Positions 13,523 through 22,991 are shown, numbered from the stretch's first letter. The stretch is DNA of 64,000 nucleotides from Streptomyces sp. Q6 (GCF_036967205.1 NZ_CP146022.1:3534001-3598000); one strand, 5' to 3'. Notes: generated by a model from the letters alone, not told the origin. Program-made: numbers and translations.

Positions 13523-13957
13523 TCAGCCCTCGACCGTGATGCCCATGGAGCGGGCGGTGCCGGCGATGATCTTGGACGCGGCGTCCAGGTCATTGGCGTT
13601 GAGGTCGGGCATCTTGGTCGTGGCGATCTCGCGGACCTGCGCCTCGGTGATCTTGGCGACCTTGGTCTTGTGCGGCTCGCCCGAGCCCTTCTCGACACCA
13701 GCGGCCTTGAGGATCATCTTCGCGGCCGGCGGGGTCTTGGTGATGAAGGTGAAGGAGCGGTCCTCGTAGACCGTGATCTCCACCGGGATGACCCAACCGC
13801 GCTGCGACTCGGTCGCGGCGTTGTAGGCCTTGCAGAACTCCATGATGTTGACGCCGTGCTGGCCCAGCGCGGGGCCGACCGGCGGAGCCGGGTTGGCGGC
13901 GCCGGCCTGGATCTGGAGCTTGATGAGCCCCGTGACCTTCTTCTTCTTGGGAGGCAT
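13523..13957 (-). CDS. rplK: 50S ribosomal protein L11
   Basis: A 144-residue uL11. It starts [20 protein letters not shown] and contains the thiostrepton-pocket proline segment ([20 protein letters not shown]) and the C-terminal RNA-binding part ([19 protein letters not shown]). L11 is the binding platform for RelA and thiopeptides. In streptomycetes, loss or mutation of L11 (relC) blocks ppGpp synthesis. The sequence is normal. The start is ATG at 13957 with GGAGAGAGA upstream. The nusG terminator precedes it, so it needs its own promoter in 13960-14070. Confidence 0.97.
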
Positions 13958-14072
13958 GTGCTCTCTCTCCGGGTCTTAGTGAGAGTGTTCAGCCACCATC
14001 CACAGCGATGATCGTCCGGATCATCCGGATGGAGGCATACCGCACAACGATAACGGGTATCTATGCGGGGCT

Positions 14073-14122
14073 AAAAACCGAGCAGGTCAGAGCGGCTTTG
14101 ACAGCCGTTCTGACCTGCTCGG
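14073..14122 (-). terminator. Strong intrinsic terminator after secE-nusG
   Basis: CCGAGCAGGTCAGA pairs with TCTGACCTGCTCGG and the stem extends through GCGGCT/AGCCGT. On the minus strand it is followed by TTTTT, a true U-tract that is unusual in this G+C-rich genome. It separates secE-nusG from rplK-rplA. Confidence 0.92.
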
Positions 14123-14161
14123 AAGCGTTGTGTCCAGAAGGAGCTGGAAGCCCGGTGAGGG

Positions 14162-15049
14162 CTAGTTCTTCTGGATCTGGTCGAAGCTGAGCTCGACCGG
14201 GGTCTCACGACCGAAGATCTCGACGAGGCCCTTGACCTTCTTCGAGTCCGCGTTGATCTCGTTGATCGTGGCCTGGAGCGTCGCGAACGGGCCGTCGGTG
14301 ACGGTGACCGAGTCGCCGACCTCGAAGTCCAGGACCTCGACCGTGACCTTGCGGGCCGGAGCCGGCTTGCCCTCGGCCTCGGCGGCCTCGCGCGCGGCCT
14401 TCTCCTCGGCCTCCGGGGCGAGCATCTTGACGATCTCGTCCAGGGTCAGCGGGTACGGGTCGTAGGCGTTGCCCACGAAGCCGGTGACGCCAGGAGTGTT
14501 GCGGACGACGCCCCAGGACTCGTTCGTCAGATCCATGCGGACGAGAACGTAACCGGGCAGCTTGTTCTGCCGGACGTTCTTGCGCTCGCCGTTCTTGATC
14601 TGGACGATCTCTTCCTCGGGCACTTCGGCCTGGTAGATGAACTCCTCGACGTTCAGCGAGACGGCACGCTGCTCGAGGTTGGCCTTCACGCGCTTCTCGT
14701 AGCCCGCGTAGGTGTGGATGACGTACCACTCGCCCGGCAGGCCACGCAGCTCGTCGCGGAGAGCGGTGACGGGGTCGACCGGCTCCTGCTCCTCCGCGAG
14801 CTCCTCGACCTCGGCATCGGCCTCGGCCTCGACGGCCTCTTCCTCGGCGTCGTCGTCATCGACATCGACATCGGCGTCCGCTTCCGCGGTCTCGACCTCG
14901 AGGGCAGCCTCTTCGGCGGGCTCGCCGGCGGCGATGTCGGCAGCCTCGGCCTGGTCCGGGTCCTCGGCATCCGCCGCCTCGACGATGTCGAGCTGGTCCT
15001 CCACGGACTCCGCCGACTCGATGGCGTCGTTCAGGTTCGGGTCAGACAC
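14162..15049 (-). CDS. nusG: Transcription termination/antitermination protein NusG
   Basis: A 295-residue NusG. I use the GTG at 15049 ([20 protein letters not shown]) behind AGGAAGAAG. The longer frame up to 15169 would overlap secE. A highly acidic Glu/Asp/Ala N-terminal extension (residues about 1-120) is typical of streptomycete NusG. It is followed by the NGN domain ([20 protein letters not shown]) and the C-terminal KOW domain ([20 protein letters not shown]). NusG binds RNA polymerase and links it to Rho or S10. It lies 76 bp downstream of secE. Confidence 0.95.
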   Translation of the reverse strand: MSDPNLNDAIESAESVEDQLDIVEAADAEDPDQAEAADIAAGEPAEEAALEVETAEADADVDVDDDDAEEEAVEAEADAEVEELAEEQEPVDPVTALRDELRGLPGEWYVIHTYAGYEKRVKANLEQRAVSLNVEEFIYQAEVPEEEIVQIKNGERKNVRQNKLPGYVLVRMDLTNESWGVVRNTPGVTGFVGNAYDPYPLTLDEIVKMLAPEAEEKAAREAAEAEGKPAPARKVTVEVLDFEVGDSVTVTDGPFATLQATINEINADSKKVKGLVEIFGRETPVELSFDQIQKN

Positions 15050-15125
15050 GGTGGCTGCTTCTTCCTGGATACATGGGGTGGAACGCGCGAAAGGGGCGCC
15101 GGTGACGGCGCCCTCCGCTTTCGGT

Positions 15126-15413
15126 TTAACCGAAGACGTACTTGATGAGATGGCTGAAGCCATAGTCAATCACGGTCACCAGACCGATCATGATGACGAC
15201 GAACACAATCACCACGGTTGTGTACGTCGAGAGCTGACTGCGAGTCGGCCAGACGACCTTGCGGAGCTCGGCGACAATCTGGCGGTAGAAGAGCGCGAGG
15301 CGACCGAAGGGTCCCTTCTTGCCGCGCTTGCCACCCTTGCGGGCCTTCTTCTTGGACTCCGACACGTCGTCCTGGGCATCAGGCATGTCGATGGAGCCCA
15401 CGGCGTCCGTCAC
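15126..15413 (-). CDS. secE: Preprotein translocase subunit SecE
   Basis: A 95-residue SecE. It has a Lys-rich cytoplasmic N-terminus ([20 protein letters not shown]), the conserved amphipathic segment ([19 protein letters not shown]) and one transmembrane helix ([20 protein letters not shown]). It is an essential part of the SecYEG channel. The gene lies between tRNA-Trp and nusG on the same strand, the common tRNA-Trp/secE/nusG arrangement. Confidence 0.95.
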   Translation of the reverse strand: MTDAVGSIDMPDAQDDVSESKKKARKGGKRGKKGPFGRLALFYRQIVAELRKVVWPTRSQLSTYTTVVIVFVVIMIGLVTVIDYGFSHLIKYVFG

Positions 15414-15522
15414 TCGTCCTCACCTGAATTCCGGGTCGTGGCCGTGCCGCGCCCGGTTGAGCCGCACGGCGGTGCAATGCAGTACGTACATGCGCACACA
15501 TCCTGGCGTGAGGAGTGTGTAG

Positions 15523-15595
15523 CAGGGCCGGAGGGACTTGAACCCCCAACCGCTGGTTTTGGAGACCAGTGCTCTACCAATTGAGCTACGACCCT
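15523..15595 (-). tRNA. tRNA-Trp (anticodon CCA)
   Basis: A 73-nt cloverleaf on the minus strand. AGGGTCG pairs with CGGCCCT in the acceptor stem (one U/G pair). The D-arm reads AGCTCAATTGGTAGAGC, the anticodon loop is CTCCAAA, and the T-arm contains GGTTCAAGTCC. The CCA end is not encoded. Confidence 0.95.
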
Positions 15596-15677
15596 TTGTT
15601 TTCCCCAACGTACCGCATCCACCCGGGTGCACGGAGTGCGGTCGGAAGGAGCGGCCGGTGAAGGCCAACGAGCAGTG

Positions 15678-15706
15678 AGTGTACGTGGTCCGCGGCCCCT
15701 CGTCGA
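15678..15706 (-). promoter_or_regulatory. Candidate promoter of tRNA-Trp / secE
   Basis: TCGACG (15706-15701) and TACACT (15683-15678) are 17 bp apart on the minus strand, about 80 bp upstream of tRNA-Trp. The rest of 15596-15808 must also hold the divergent aspC promoter, which I cannot place with confidence. Confidence 0.45.
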
Positions 15707-15808
15707 ACGAATGGCGACGAGAAGTGGATCAACAACGAATCAGCAGTGGATCCGATGGTCTTGGAAACCCGTGTGCCGGGCGGGTTTCGGGTCTGGAACG
15801 ATGGGGTT

Positions 15809-17056
15809 ATGAGCGCTGCAACTCCTTCCCCGTCCGCTGGTTCGTCTCCTACTGAGCGCCGGGTCTCCGCCCGCGTCGGCTCCATCTCCGAGTCCGCGAC
15901 CCTCGCCGTCGACGCCAAGGCCAAGGCCCTCAAGGCCGCCGGGCGTCCGGTGATCGGCTTCGGCGCCGGTGAGCCCGACTTCCCGACGCCCGACTATGTG
16001 GTCGAGGCAGCCATCGAGGCCTGCAAGAACCCGAAGTTCCACCGCTACACGCCGGCCGGCGGTCTGCCCGAGCTGAAGGCCGCGATCGCCGCCAAGACGC
16101 TGCGCGACTCCGGCTACGAGGTCGACGCCTCGCAGGTTCTGGTGACCAACGGCGGCAAGCAGGCCATCTACGAGGCGTTCGCCGCGATCCTCGACCCGGG
16201 CGACGAGGTCATCGTCCCGGCGCCGTACTGGACCACCTACCCGGAGTCGATCCGCCTCGCGGGCGGTGTGCCGGTGGACGTGGTCGCCGACGAGACGACC
16301 GGGTACCGGGTCACCGTCGAGCAGTTGGAGGCCGCGCGCACGGAGCGTACGAAGGTCGTGCTCTTCGTCTCGCCGTCGAACCCGACGGGTGCCGTCTACA
16401 GCGAGGCCGAGGCCGAGGCGATCGGCCGCTGGGCCGTGGAGCACGGCCTGTGGGTCATGACGGACGAGATCTACGAGCACCTCGTCTACGGGGACGCGAA
16501 GTTCACGTCGCTGCCCGCGATCCTTCCGGAGCTGCGCGACAAGTGCATCGTGGTCAACGGTGTCGCGAAGACGTACGCGATGACCGGCTGGCGCGTGGGG
16601 TGGATCGTCGGCCCGAAGGACGTCGTGAAGGCCGCGACGAACCTTCAGTCGCACGCCACGTCGAACGTGTCGAACGTCGCGCAGGCGGCCGCGCTCGCCG
16701 CCGTGTCCGGCGATCTGACCGCCGTGGAGAAGATGCGCGAGGCCTTCGACCGTCGTCGCAAGACGATCGTGCGGATGCTCAACGAGATCGACGGCGTGCT
16801 GTGCCCGGAGCCCGAGGGCGCCTTCTACGCGTACCCGTCGGTGAAGGGGCTGCTCGGCAAGGAGATCCGCGGCAAGCGTCCGCAGGACTCCGTCGAGCTC
16901 GCCGCGCTCATCCTTGAAGAGGCCGAGGTCGCGGTGGTTCCCGGAGAGGCCTTCGGTACGCCGGGTTACCTGCGTCTGTCGTACGCGCTGGGCGACGAGG
17001 ACCTCGTCGAGGGTGTCTCGCGCATCCAGAAGCTGCTGGCCGAGGCGCAGGACTGA
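15809..17056 (+). CDS. aspC: Pyridoxal phosphate-dependent aminotransferase (aspartate type)
   Basis: A 415-residue class I aminotransferase (fold type I). The PLP-binding lysine is in [16 protein letters not shown]. Other landmarks are [13 protein letters not shown] near residue 50, the [11 protein letters not shown] Asn/Pro motif, and the C-terminal [11 protein letters not shown] arginine that holds the substrate carboxylate. It most likely transfers amino groups between aspartate and 2-oxoglutarate. I start it at ATG 15809; the frame continues upstream, but without homology. It is followed by a perfect terminator and stands alone as a transcription unit. Confidence 0.92.
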   Translation: MSAATPSPSAGSSPTERRVSARVGSISESATLAVDAKAKALKAAGRPVIGFGAGEPDFPTPDYVVEAAIEACKNPKFHRYTPAGGLPELKAAIAAKTLRDSGYEVDASQVLVTNGGKQAIYEAFAAILDPGDEVIVPAPYWTTYPESIRLAGGVPVDVVADETTGYRVTVEQLEAARTERTKVVLFVSPSNPTGAVYSEAEAEAIGRWAVEHGLWVMTDEIYEHLVYGDAKFTSLPAILPELRDKCIVVNGVAKTYAMTGWRVGWIVGPKDVVKAATNLQSHATSNVSNVAQAAALAAVSGDLTAVEKMREAFDRRRKTIVRMLNEIDGVLCPEPEGAFYAYPSVKGLLGKEIRGKRPQDSVELAALILEEAEVAVVPGEAFGTPGYLRLSYALGDEDLVEGVSRIQKLLAEAQD

Positions 17057-17084
17057 GTCGTACGCCCTCTGTAGCGGGCCACTG

Positions 17085-17119
17085 AAACGGGCCGCCTCCT
17101 TCACGGAGGCGGCCCGTTT
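17085..17119 (+). terminator. Terminator downstream of the aspC-type gene
   Basis: AAACGGGCCGCCTCC pairs with GGAGGCGGCCCGTTT, a 15-bp perfect stem with a 5-nt loop, followed by CTTCGTTCG. It lies 28 bp after the stop. Confidence 0.9.
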
Positions 17120-17191
17120 CTTCGTTCGGGCGGGACCCCGAAGGTGGAAAGGCGCTACCGGTACGCCAGGTGCGTACGGCAGGATCTTGGG

Positions 17192-18217
17192 ATGGAGCGC
17201 GTAGTAAAACGTGATGTACGGCAGTTGCCGAAGGCCCATCTGCACCTGCACTTCACCGGGTCGATGCGGCCCGAGACCCTGCTGGAACTCGCCGACAAGT
17301 ACGGCGTGCGGCTGCCCGAGGCGCTGACCGGGGCCGAACCGCCGAAATTGCGGGCCACGGACGAGCGGGGCTGGTTCCGGTTCCAGCGGCTCTACGACGC
17401 GGCGCGTTCCTGTCTGCGGGAGCCCGAGGACATCCAGCGCCTGGTGCGGGAGGCCGCCGAGGAGGACATCGCGGACGGGTCGGGGTGGCTGGAGATCCAG
17501 GTCGACCCGACGTCGTACGCGCCGAGGCTGGGCGGGCTGATCCCCGCGCTGGAGATCATTCTGGACGCGGTCGAGAGCGCTTCGCGCGAGACCGGGCTCG
17601 GGATGCGCGTGCTCGTCGCCGCGAACCGCATGAAGCACCCGCTGGACGCCCGGACGCTGGCGCGTCTCGCGGTGCGGTACGCGGACCGGGGCATCGTCGG
17701 GTTCGGGCTCTCCAACGACGAACGGCGGGGCATGGCCCGGGACTTCGACCGGGCCTTCGCCATCGCGCGGGAGGGCGGGCTGCTGGCCGCGCCGCACGGG
17801 GGCGAGCTGACCGGTCCGGCGTCCGTACGGGACTGTCTCGACGACCTGGACGCGCGGCGGATCGGGCACGGGGTGCGGGCCGCCGAGGACCCACGCCTCC
17901 TGAAGCGGCTCGCGGACCGGGGTGTGACGTGCGAGGTCTGCCCGGCCTCGAACGTGGCGCTCGGCGTCTACGAGAAGCCCGAGGACGTGCCGCTGCGCAC
18001 GCTGTTCGAGGCCGGGGTGCCGATGGCGCTCGGCGCCGACGACCCGCTCCTGTTCGGCTCGCGGCTCGCCGCCCAGTACGAGATCGCGCGGCGCCACCAC
18101 GACTTCTCCGACGCCGAACTGGCCGAGCTGGCGCGGCAGTCGGTGCGCGGCTCGGCGGCGCCCGAGGAGGTCAAGGAGAAGCTCCTGGGCGGCGTGGACG
18201 CGTGGCTGGCCGGCTGA
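17192..18217 (+). CDS. Adenosine deaminase family protein
   Basis: A 341-residue TIM-barrel deaminase starting at ATG 17192 (MERVVKRDVRQLPKAHLHLH). The metal and catalytic residues of the adenosine/adenine deaminase family are all visible: HLHLHFTGS (two His), PHGGELTG (His and catalytic Glu), RIGHGVRA (His), CPASNVALG, and LGADDPLLFGS (the paired Asp). It converts adenosine, or possibly adenine, to the 6-oxo product in purine salvage; the exact substrate is not settled by sequence. It is monocistronic and converges on the thioredoxin-fold lipoprotein with no gap. Confidence 0.88.
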   Translation: MERVVKRDVRQLPKAHLHLHFTGSMRPETLLELADKYGVRLPEALTGAEPPKLRATDERGWFRFQRLYDAARSCLREPEDIQRLVREAAEEDIADGSGWLEIQVDPTSYAPRLGGLIPALEIILDAVESASRETGLGMRVLVAANRMKHPLDARTLARLAVRYADRGIVGFGLSNDERRGMARDFDRAFAIAREGGLLAAPHGGELTGPASVRDCLDDLDARRIGHGVRAAEDPRLLKRLADRGVTCEVCPASNVALGVYEKPEDVPLRTLFEAGVPMALGADDPLLFGSRLAAQYEIARRHHDFSDAELAELARQSVRGSAAPEEVKEKLLGGVDAWLAG

Positions 18218-18985
18218 TCAGCCGACCTGGTCCGGCGGGGGTGTGACGCCGCCGGCCAGCATGCGCACCACCAGCGGGAGCAGCTCGGCGTCGAACATGC
18301 CCCCGCGCAGGTGTTCGGGGACCAGGTTTCCGTTGATCGCGAAGCCCGGGGTGCCGTCCGCGCCGTCGTCGTCGAACGCCTTCTGGGAGGCCTCGACGAA
18401 GTCGCCGTACTTCATGGTCCGCACCGCCGCGTCGAACTTCTTGCCGCGCAGGCCGTCGACCTGTGAGGCCGTTCGCAGCAGGAAGGCGTCGGTGTAGCCG
18501 TCGACGACCTCCTCCGGCTGGTGGAGGAAGAGCAGTTTGTGGAGCTCGGTGAACTTGCCCCGGTCGACGGCCGCGCGCAGCGCGTTGGCCGCCTTGCGCG
18601 AGCCGCTGCCGCCCAGATGGCTCTTGTCGGAGAGGAAGGAGGCGAAGGTGTATTCGAGCCGGACCTCGCCCGTCAGCGCCAGCTTCTGGAGCGCCTCACC
18701 GCCGCCTTCGCGCTCGAACTCCTGGCAGACCGGGCAGCGCATGTCCTCGTAGACGTGGACGACGGTCTCCGCGTCGGGCGAGCCGACGACGACGGTCGTG
18801 CCGTCGGCGGACATCCGCTCGGGCAGCGCGGCGACCTTGGTGTACGCGGTCGCGCCGTGCGCGCGGGCCGCGTCCTTGTCGTCGCCCCCGGTCAGGCCGG
18901 ACCGGCCGCATCCGGCCGTCGCGAGTACCCCCACCAGCACCGTGCTCGCCGCGGACACGGCGGCACGGCGTGCTCTTGCGCGCAT
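18218..18985 (-). CDS. DsbA/thioredoxin-fold lipoprotein
   Basis: A 255-residue exported protein. The signal peptide contains AVSAASTVLVGVLATAGC with lipobox Cys at about residue 26. A thioredoxin_4-type domain follows with the redox motif CPVC (YEDMRCPVCQEFEREGG) near residue 85 and the cis-proline loop GTPGFAINGNLVPE near residue 212. It probably acts on thiols or disulfides outside the membrane. The start ATG 18985 has GGAGGGATC upstream. The stop is directly adjacent to the convergent adenosine deaminase stop, with no terminator between them. Confidence 0.85.
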   Translation of the reverse strand: MRARARRAAVSAASTVLVGVLATAGCGRSGLTGGDDKDAARAHGATAYTKVAALPERMSADGTTVVVGSPDAETVVHVYEDMRCPVCQEFEREGGGEALQKLALTGEVRLEYTFASFLSDKSHLGGSGSRKAANALRAAVDRGKFTELHKLLFLHQPEEVVDGYTDAFLLRTASQVDGLRGKKFDAAVRTMKYGDFVEASQKAFDDDGADGTPGFAINGNLVPEHLRGGMFDAELLPLVVRMLAGGVTPPPDQVG

Positions 18986-19015
18986 GAATGATCCCTCCCC
19001 TGGAACGGGGAGACC

Positions 19016-19615
19016 TTATGCGATTCCTGTGAGCAGGGTGTGCGCGATATGCGCCGCGAACTCGTCCACCGGCGGTCTGCGGTCCGGGGACATCTCGTAG
19101 GCGAAGGCGCGCTGCGAGCACGCGCCCAGGAGGAGCGAAGCGGCCGCGTACGTGTCGGCCTCGGCGCTGATGCGGCCCGCCTTCTGTTCGGCCCGCAAGT
19201 AGGCGTCGAGTCCCTGGATCGGCCTGTGGGGGCCGGTGCCCATGCCGCGCATCACCTCTTCGTGGCGGCGCTTGAGCTGGGGCTCCGCATACAGGGACGC
19301 GGCCATCGGGAAGGTCTGCTCATAGAAGAGCGCCGCTTCGCGGGCGATGTCGGTGAGGTTCTCCTCGACCGTGCGGTCGGGGTTGCCCGCGCCGTCCGCG
19401 AGGAGGCGGCCCAGGAGGGAGCCGAGCTTCGGCAGGCGCTCGTCGAGCACCGTCACGAAGAGCTCCTCCTTGTTGGCGAAGTACTTGTAGAGCGCCGCTT
19501 CGGAGCAGTCGGCCGCCTTGGCGATGGCTTTGGTGGTGGTGCGGGCGAGGCCGATGCTCAGCATGAGCTCGTGGGCCGCGTCGACGATGCGGACGCGGGC
19601 CGGCTTCTGGTCCAT
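19016..19615 (-). CDS. TetR family transcriptional regulator
   Basis: A 199-residue regulator with an N-terminal TetR helix-turn-helix (ARTTTKAIAKAADCSEAALY-KYFANKEELF, residues about 24-53) and a variable ligand-binding C-terminal domain. The start ATG 19615 follows GGAGCCCGC. It is divergent from an NmrA/SDR-type reductase. The 120-bp gap contains two palindromes with the same GTGAGT half-site (19644-19655 and 19676-19693), so it very likely represses itself and the reductase. The inducer is unknown. Confidence 0.9.
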   Translation of the reverse strand: MDQKPARVRIVDAAHELMLSIGLARTTTKAIAKAADCSEAALYKYFANKEELFVTVLDERLPKLGSLLGRLLADGAGNPDRTVEENLTDIAREAALFYEQTFPMAASLYAEPQLKRRHEEVMRGMGTGPHRPIQGLDAYLRAEQKAGRISAEADTYAAASLLLGACSQRAFAYEMSPDRRPPVDEFAAHIAHTLLTGIA

Positions 19616-19643
19616 GCGGGCTCCAAGCGGGCTTGACGCGGGG

Positions 19644-19693
19644 GTGAGTACTCACTCACTCTAAGGGTGAACGGAGGTGAGTGAACACTCACC
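19644..19693. promoter_or_regulatory. Two palindromic operators for the divergent TetR/SDR pair
   Basis: GTGAGTACTCAC (19644-19655) is a perfect 12-bp palindrome. GGTGAGTG-AA-CACTCACC (19676-19693) is a perfect 8+2+8 palindrome. Both share GTGAGT/ACTCAC arms and their centres are 35 bp apart. They lie midway between the TetR start (19615) and the SDR start (19736), the normal place for TetR operators. Confidence 0.75.
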
Positions 19694-19735
19694 CACCTTC
19701 AGTCCTCTTCTGTCATGCGCACCTGGAGGTACGCC

Positions 19736-20368
19736 ATGAAGCTCACGGTTTTCGGTGCGACCGGCGGCATCGGTCAGGAGATCGTCCGGCAGGCCCTCGC
19801 GGCCGGGCACGAGGTCACGGCGGTGGTACGGGACCCGGCGCGGTTCACCGTCACCGGTGAGCGCCTGGAGGTGTTCCGCGGCGACCTCGCGGATCCCGGG
19901 TCGCTGCGCCCGGCGGTCGCGGGCCGGGACGCGGTGCTCTCCGGGCTCGGCGCCCGCAAGCGCGCGGACGCGGGGATCACGACGGAGCTGACGCGTTCGG
20001 TGCTCAAGGCGATGGAGGCGGAGGGTGTGCGCCGGCTGCTCGTGGTCAGCGCGATGCCGGTGGGACCGGAGCCCGCCGACTCGCCGCTCGCCGACCGCGT
20101 GATGGGGAAGCTGGTCAGCGCGATTCTGAAGCCCGTCTACGTCGATCTGACCGCGATGGAGGCCGAGTTGGCGCGCAGCGCGACCGACTGGACCTCGGTG
20201 CGGCCGCCCCGGCTCCAGGACAAGCCGGTCACCGGTTCGTACCGGACCGTCGTGGGCGGCTTCCCGCGCTCGGGCCGCTTCATCGGCCGCGCGGACGTGG
20301 CGCACGCGATGCTGGCGATGGTGGACGACCCGGGGACGGTGAAGCAGGGCGTCGGAGTGGCGTACTGA
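19736..20368 (+). CDS. NAD(P)-binding reductase (NmrA/atypical SDR)
   Basis: A 210-residue Rossmann protein. Its N-terminus MKLTVFGATGGIGQEIVRQA carries the dinucleotide loop GATGGIG of atypical SDRs, and TSVRPPRLQDKPVTG is the usual late motif. The start is ATG 19736 behind GGAGGTACGCC; an upstream ATG at 19715 is weaker. It is probably under control of the divergent TetR. Such proteins often reduce flavins, quinones or carbonyls; the substrate is not known. Its stop is 3 bp from the convergent membrane-protein stop. Confidence 0.85.
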   Translation: MKLTVFGATGGIGQEIVRQALAAGHEVTAVVRDPARFTVTGERLEVFRGDLADPGSLRPAVAGRDAVLSGLGARKRADAGITTELTRSVLKAMEAEGVRRLLVVSAMPVGPEPADSPLADRVMGKLVSAILKPVYVDLTAMEAELARSATDWTSVRPPRLQDKPVTGSYRTVVGGFPRSGRFIGRADVAHAMLAMVDDPGTVKQGVGVAY

Positions 20369-20371
20369 GGA

Positions 20372-21778
20372 TCACGCCTGCCCGGCGTGCCCCGGCGTCA
20401 GGGTCTGCCGGCGCAGTTCCCCGGCGATCCGCGCGATCTCGGCATGGCTCATGCCCTCGGCGCTGACCAGGACCGTGCCCAGGCTGCCGCGGTCCGCCCA
20501 GGTGCAGGCGCCCTGCGCCGCACCCCCGAGGCGCGATTCGAACGTCAGGCAGTCGACGCGACCGCCCAGGCGTCCCGACGCCGGGTGCCACGCGCCGGTC
20601 ACCTGCGCGCCGGTCATCTCGATGCCCTCGCGGAAAACGCCGGTGACGTCCCCGGGATCGACATCGTGCAGGTCGCCCGTGAATCCGAACAGCAGCACGG
20701 CTGGCTGTGCGGTCCCCTTCTCCCCGTAGGCGGCGAGCAGGCGGTCGACCTGCCGGGGCATCGCCCTGTCGGGCGTGATCGCGGCGTAGAGGTTCAGCAC
20801 GGGGCTGTCCGGGAGCCGCGGCAGACCGTGGAACGTCCGGGGCACCGCGGCCGCGTAGTGCGGATACGCCACGCTCCGCGCGTAGGCCCAGGTCGCCGAG
20901 GCGCCCGCCGACGCCACCAGGATCAGCGTCGCGCAGGCGGCCACCAGCTTCTGCCGGGGACTCACGGGCGGGATGTCGGGGGCGCTCGGCGCGGGCTCGC
21001 GGTGCTCGACCGGCAGCCCGGCCGCGGCCCGGCTGCGCGCCCGACGCAGCAGGGCCTGTTCCTGGCGCACGGGTGCGGTCAGCAGGAAGACGGCGAGCAG
21101 CAGCCAGGACGACAGTTCGAGCGCCGTCACGGTGAGGATCAGCGCGGAGGCGGCGACGGCCAGCAACAGCGCCGCCGGGTACGGGTGACGCAGTACCGCG
21201 CGCGCGGGTGCCGCGACCGGCCGGGCCAGCTCGGCCAGCGTCGCGGCGCGCACGGCCAGGCGCCGGTCGTGCGGCCATGCGGCGGCGGCCTGTGCGGCCT
21301 CTTCGGCGGCGGCTTGCGGGGCAACACCCGGGGCGAGCACGGTACGGGCGTCATGGCGCTGGATCCGGGCCTCGGAGGGCGGCTTGGGTCCGGGGGCGTG
21401 ACCGGCCTGGCGCGCCTGCGGGGAGCCCGGGGCCAGTTCCACCAGCCGCTCGGCCGCCGCGCGCCCGCGTGCCTGCCGTCCCGGGTGCTCCAGTCCGTCG
21501 CAGGCCAGCCCGAAGGAGGCGTACGCGGCGAGCAGGTCCAGATCGTCCGGGAAGGCGTCGAGCCCGGCGCGGTAGGCGCGCTCCGCGGCGGTGTCGTGGT
21601 CGTCCTCGTCCTCGGCCTCGTGGGCGCGCCCGAGGACTTCGTAGAGCCCCGCGTGCGGTCCGTGCTCGTCGAGGCCCGCCTGCGCCTCGGTCCGGGCCGC
21701 CTTCAACTCCCCCGCGCGCAGCAGTCGTTCGGCGCGCTCGTACGCGGGCAGCACGGGCTGCCCGTCGGTGTCCTGCAT
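20372..21778 (-). CDS. Membrane protein with N-terminal TPR-like helices
   Basis: A 468-residue protein, start ATG 21778 behind GGGTGGGGA. The N-terminal 140 residues are TPR-like (RAERLLRAGELKAARTEAQA; AAERAYRAGLDAFPDDLDLL). A Pro/Ala linker leads to a pair of hydrophobic helices around residues 220-260 (YPAALLLAVAASALILTVTA). Another follows near residue 305 (LVAACATLILVASAGASATW), with an extracytoplasmic C-terminal domain of about 130 residues (VLNLYAAITPDRAMPRQVDR). I do not recognise the family beyond the repeat-plus-membrane layout. It lies between the reductase and murB on the minus strand. Confidence 0.7.
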   Translation of the reverse strand: MQDTDGQPVLPAYERAERLLRAGELKAARTEAQAGLDEHGPHAGLYEVLGRAHEAEDEDDHDTAAERAYRAGLDAFPDDLDLLAAYASFGLACDGLEHPGRQARGRAAAERLVELAPGSPQARQAGHAPGPKPPSEARIQRHDARTVLAPGVAPQAAAEEAAQAAAAWPHDRRLAVRAATLAELARPVAAPARAVLRHPYPAALLLAVAASALILTVTALELSSWLLLAVFLLTAPVRQEQALLRRARSRAAAGLPVEHREPAPSAPDIPPVSPRQKLVAACATLILVASAGASATWAYARSVAYPHYAAAVPRTFHGLPRLPDSPVLNLYAAITPDRAMPRQVDRLLAAYGEKGTAQPAVLLFGFTGDLHDVDPGDVTGVFREGIEMTGAQVTGAWHPASGRLGGRVDCLTFESRLGGAAQGACTWADRGSLGTVLVSAEGMSHAEIARIAGELRRQTLTPGHAGQA

Positions 21779-21874
21779 CTGTGGTCCCCACCCTGATGTG
21801 CGTGTCGACCAGCTCGTCGACGCCGTCACTATCAGGGGCGGATCCTTAACACGTCAATGCGGAGTAGTCGCTGC

Positions 21875-22930
21875 TCAGAGCCGGACGCCGACCGTCACCG
21901 GCTCGTTGACGAGCGTCACGCCGAAGGCCTCGCGCACTCCGGCGACGACCTCGCGCGCGAGGTCGAGGAGGTCCTCCGTGGTGGCCGCGCCCCGGTTGGT
22001 GAGCGCCAGGGTGTGCTTCGTGGAGATGCGGGCCGGCCCCGTCCCGTAGCCCTTGGTGAAGCCCGCCTTGTCGATGAGCCAGGCCGCCGACGTCTTGGTG
22101 AGCCCTTCGCCCGCGGGGAAGGCGGGTGCCTTCATGTCGGGCCCAAGCCGCTCGGCCACGCGCGCGCGGAAGGCGGCGAACTCCGCCTCCGTGAGGATCG
22201 GGTTGGTGAAGAACGAACCGGCCGACCACGTGTCGTGGTCCTCCGCGTCGAGCACCATGCCCTTGCCCGCGCGCAGCTTCAGGACGGTCTCGCGCGCGGT
22301 GGCGGCCGGCACCCGGTCGCCCGCCTCGACACCGAGGGTGCGCGCGGTCTCCGGGTACTTGATGGGCGCGCTGAGACCGCCCGCGTCCTCCAGGTCGAAC
22401 CGCACCCGCAGCACTGCATAGCGCTCGGGTTCGGCCTTGAAACGGCTGTGGCGGTACGAGAAGGCGCACTCGGCGTTCGGGATCGTGACCGTCTCGCCAA
22501 TGGCGCGGTCGTAGGCGATCACCTCGGTGATCGTGGCAGAGACCTCCTGGCCGTACGCCCCCACGTTCTGGATGGGTGTCGCGCCCGCGGAGCCGGGGAT
22601 CCCGGCGAGGCACTCGATGCCCGCGAGACCGGCCTCGACGCTGCGCGCGACGGCGTCGGTCCACACCTCACCGGCCGCCAGTTCCAGCTGCGTACCGTCG
22701 AGTGCGAAGCCTTGGGTGGCGATGCGCAGGGCGGTGCCCGCGAAGCCCTTGTCGCCGATGACGAGGTTGCTGCCGCCGCCGATGATCAGCAGCGGGGTGC
22801 CTGCGGCGTCGGCCTCGCGCACCGCGTCGATCACCTCGGCGTCGGTCGTCGCGGTGATGAGCCGGGTGGCGGGCCCGCCGAGCCGGAAGGTGGTCAGGGG
22901 GGCGAGGGGGGCGTCGTGGAGTTCCTGCAC
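21875..22930 (-). CDS. murB: UDP-N-acetylmuramate dehydrogenase
   Basis: A 351-residue type I MurB. The FAD-binding motifs are IIGGGSNLVIGDKGF (near residue 50) and GSAGATPIQNVGAYGQE (near residue 120). The catalytic serine lies in AFSYRHSRFK, and the C-terminal Glu region is TNRGAATTEDLLDLAREV. It reduces UDP-GlcNAc-enolpyruvate with NADPH to UDP-MurNAc in peptidoglycan synthesis. I take the GTG at 22930 (VQELHDAPLAPLTTFRLGGP) as start; the ATG at 22990 would add 20 residues without homology. Its position beside aspC, hadAB and rpmG is conserved in actinobacteria. Confidence 0.92.
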   Translation of the reverse strand: MQELHDAPLAPLTTFRLGGPATRLITATTDAEVIDAVREADAAGTPLLIIGGGSNLVIGDKGFAGTALRIATQGFALDGTQLELAAGEVWTDAVARSVEAGLAGIECLAGIPGSAGATPIQNVGAYGQEVSATITEVIAYDRAIGETVTIPNAECAFSYRHSRFKAEPERYAVLRVRFDLEDAGGLSAPIKYPETARTLGVEAGDRVPAATARETVLKLRAGKGMVLDAEDHDTWSAGSFFTNPILTEAEFAAFRARVAERLGPDMKAPAFPAGEGLTKTSAAWLIDKAGFTKGYGTGPARISTKHTLALTNRGAATTEDLLDLAREVVAGVREAFGVTLVNEPVTVGVRL

Positions 22931-22991
22931 GCGGTCCAGAGTACGAGAACGGCCCCGCCGCTCGGACGGGGCCGCTCTGACGTGCCGCATC

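Noticed and set aside
15126-15169. A longer NusG starting at ATG 15169
   Set aside because: It would overlap the end of secE by 44 bp and add 40 residues without similarity. The GTG at 15049 has a good SD and the expected N-terminus.
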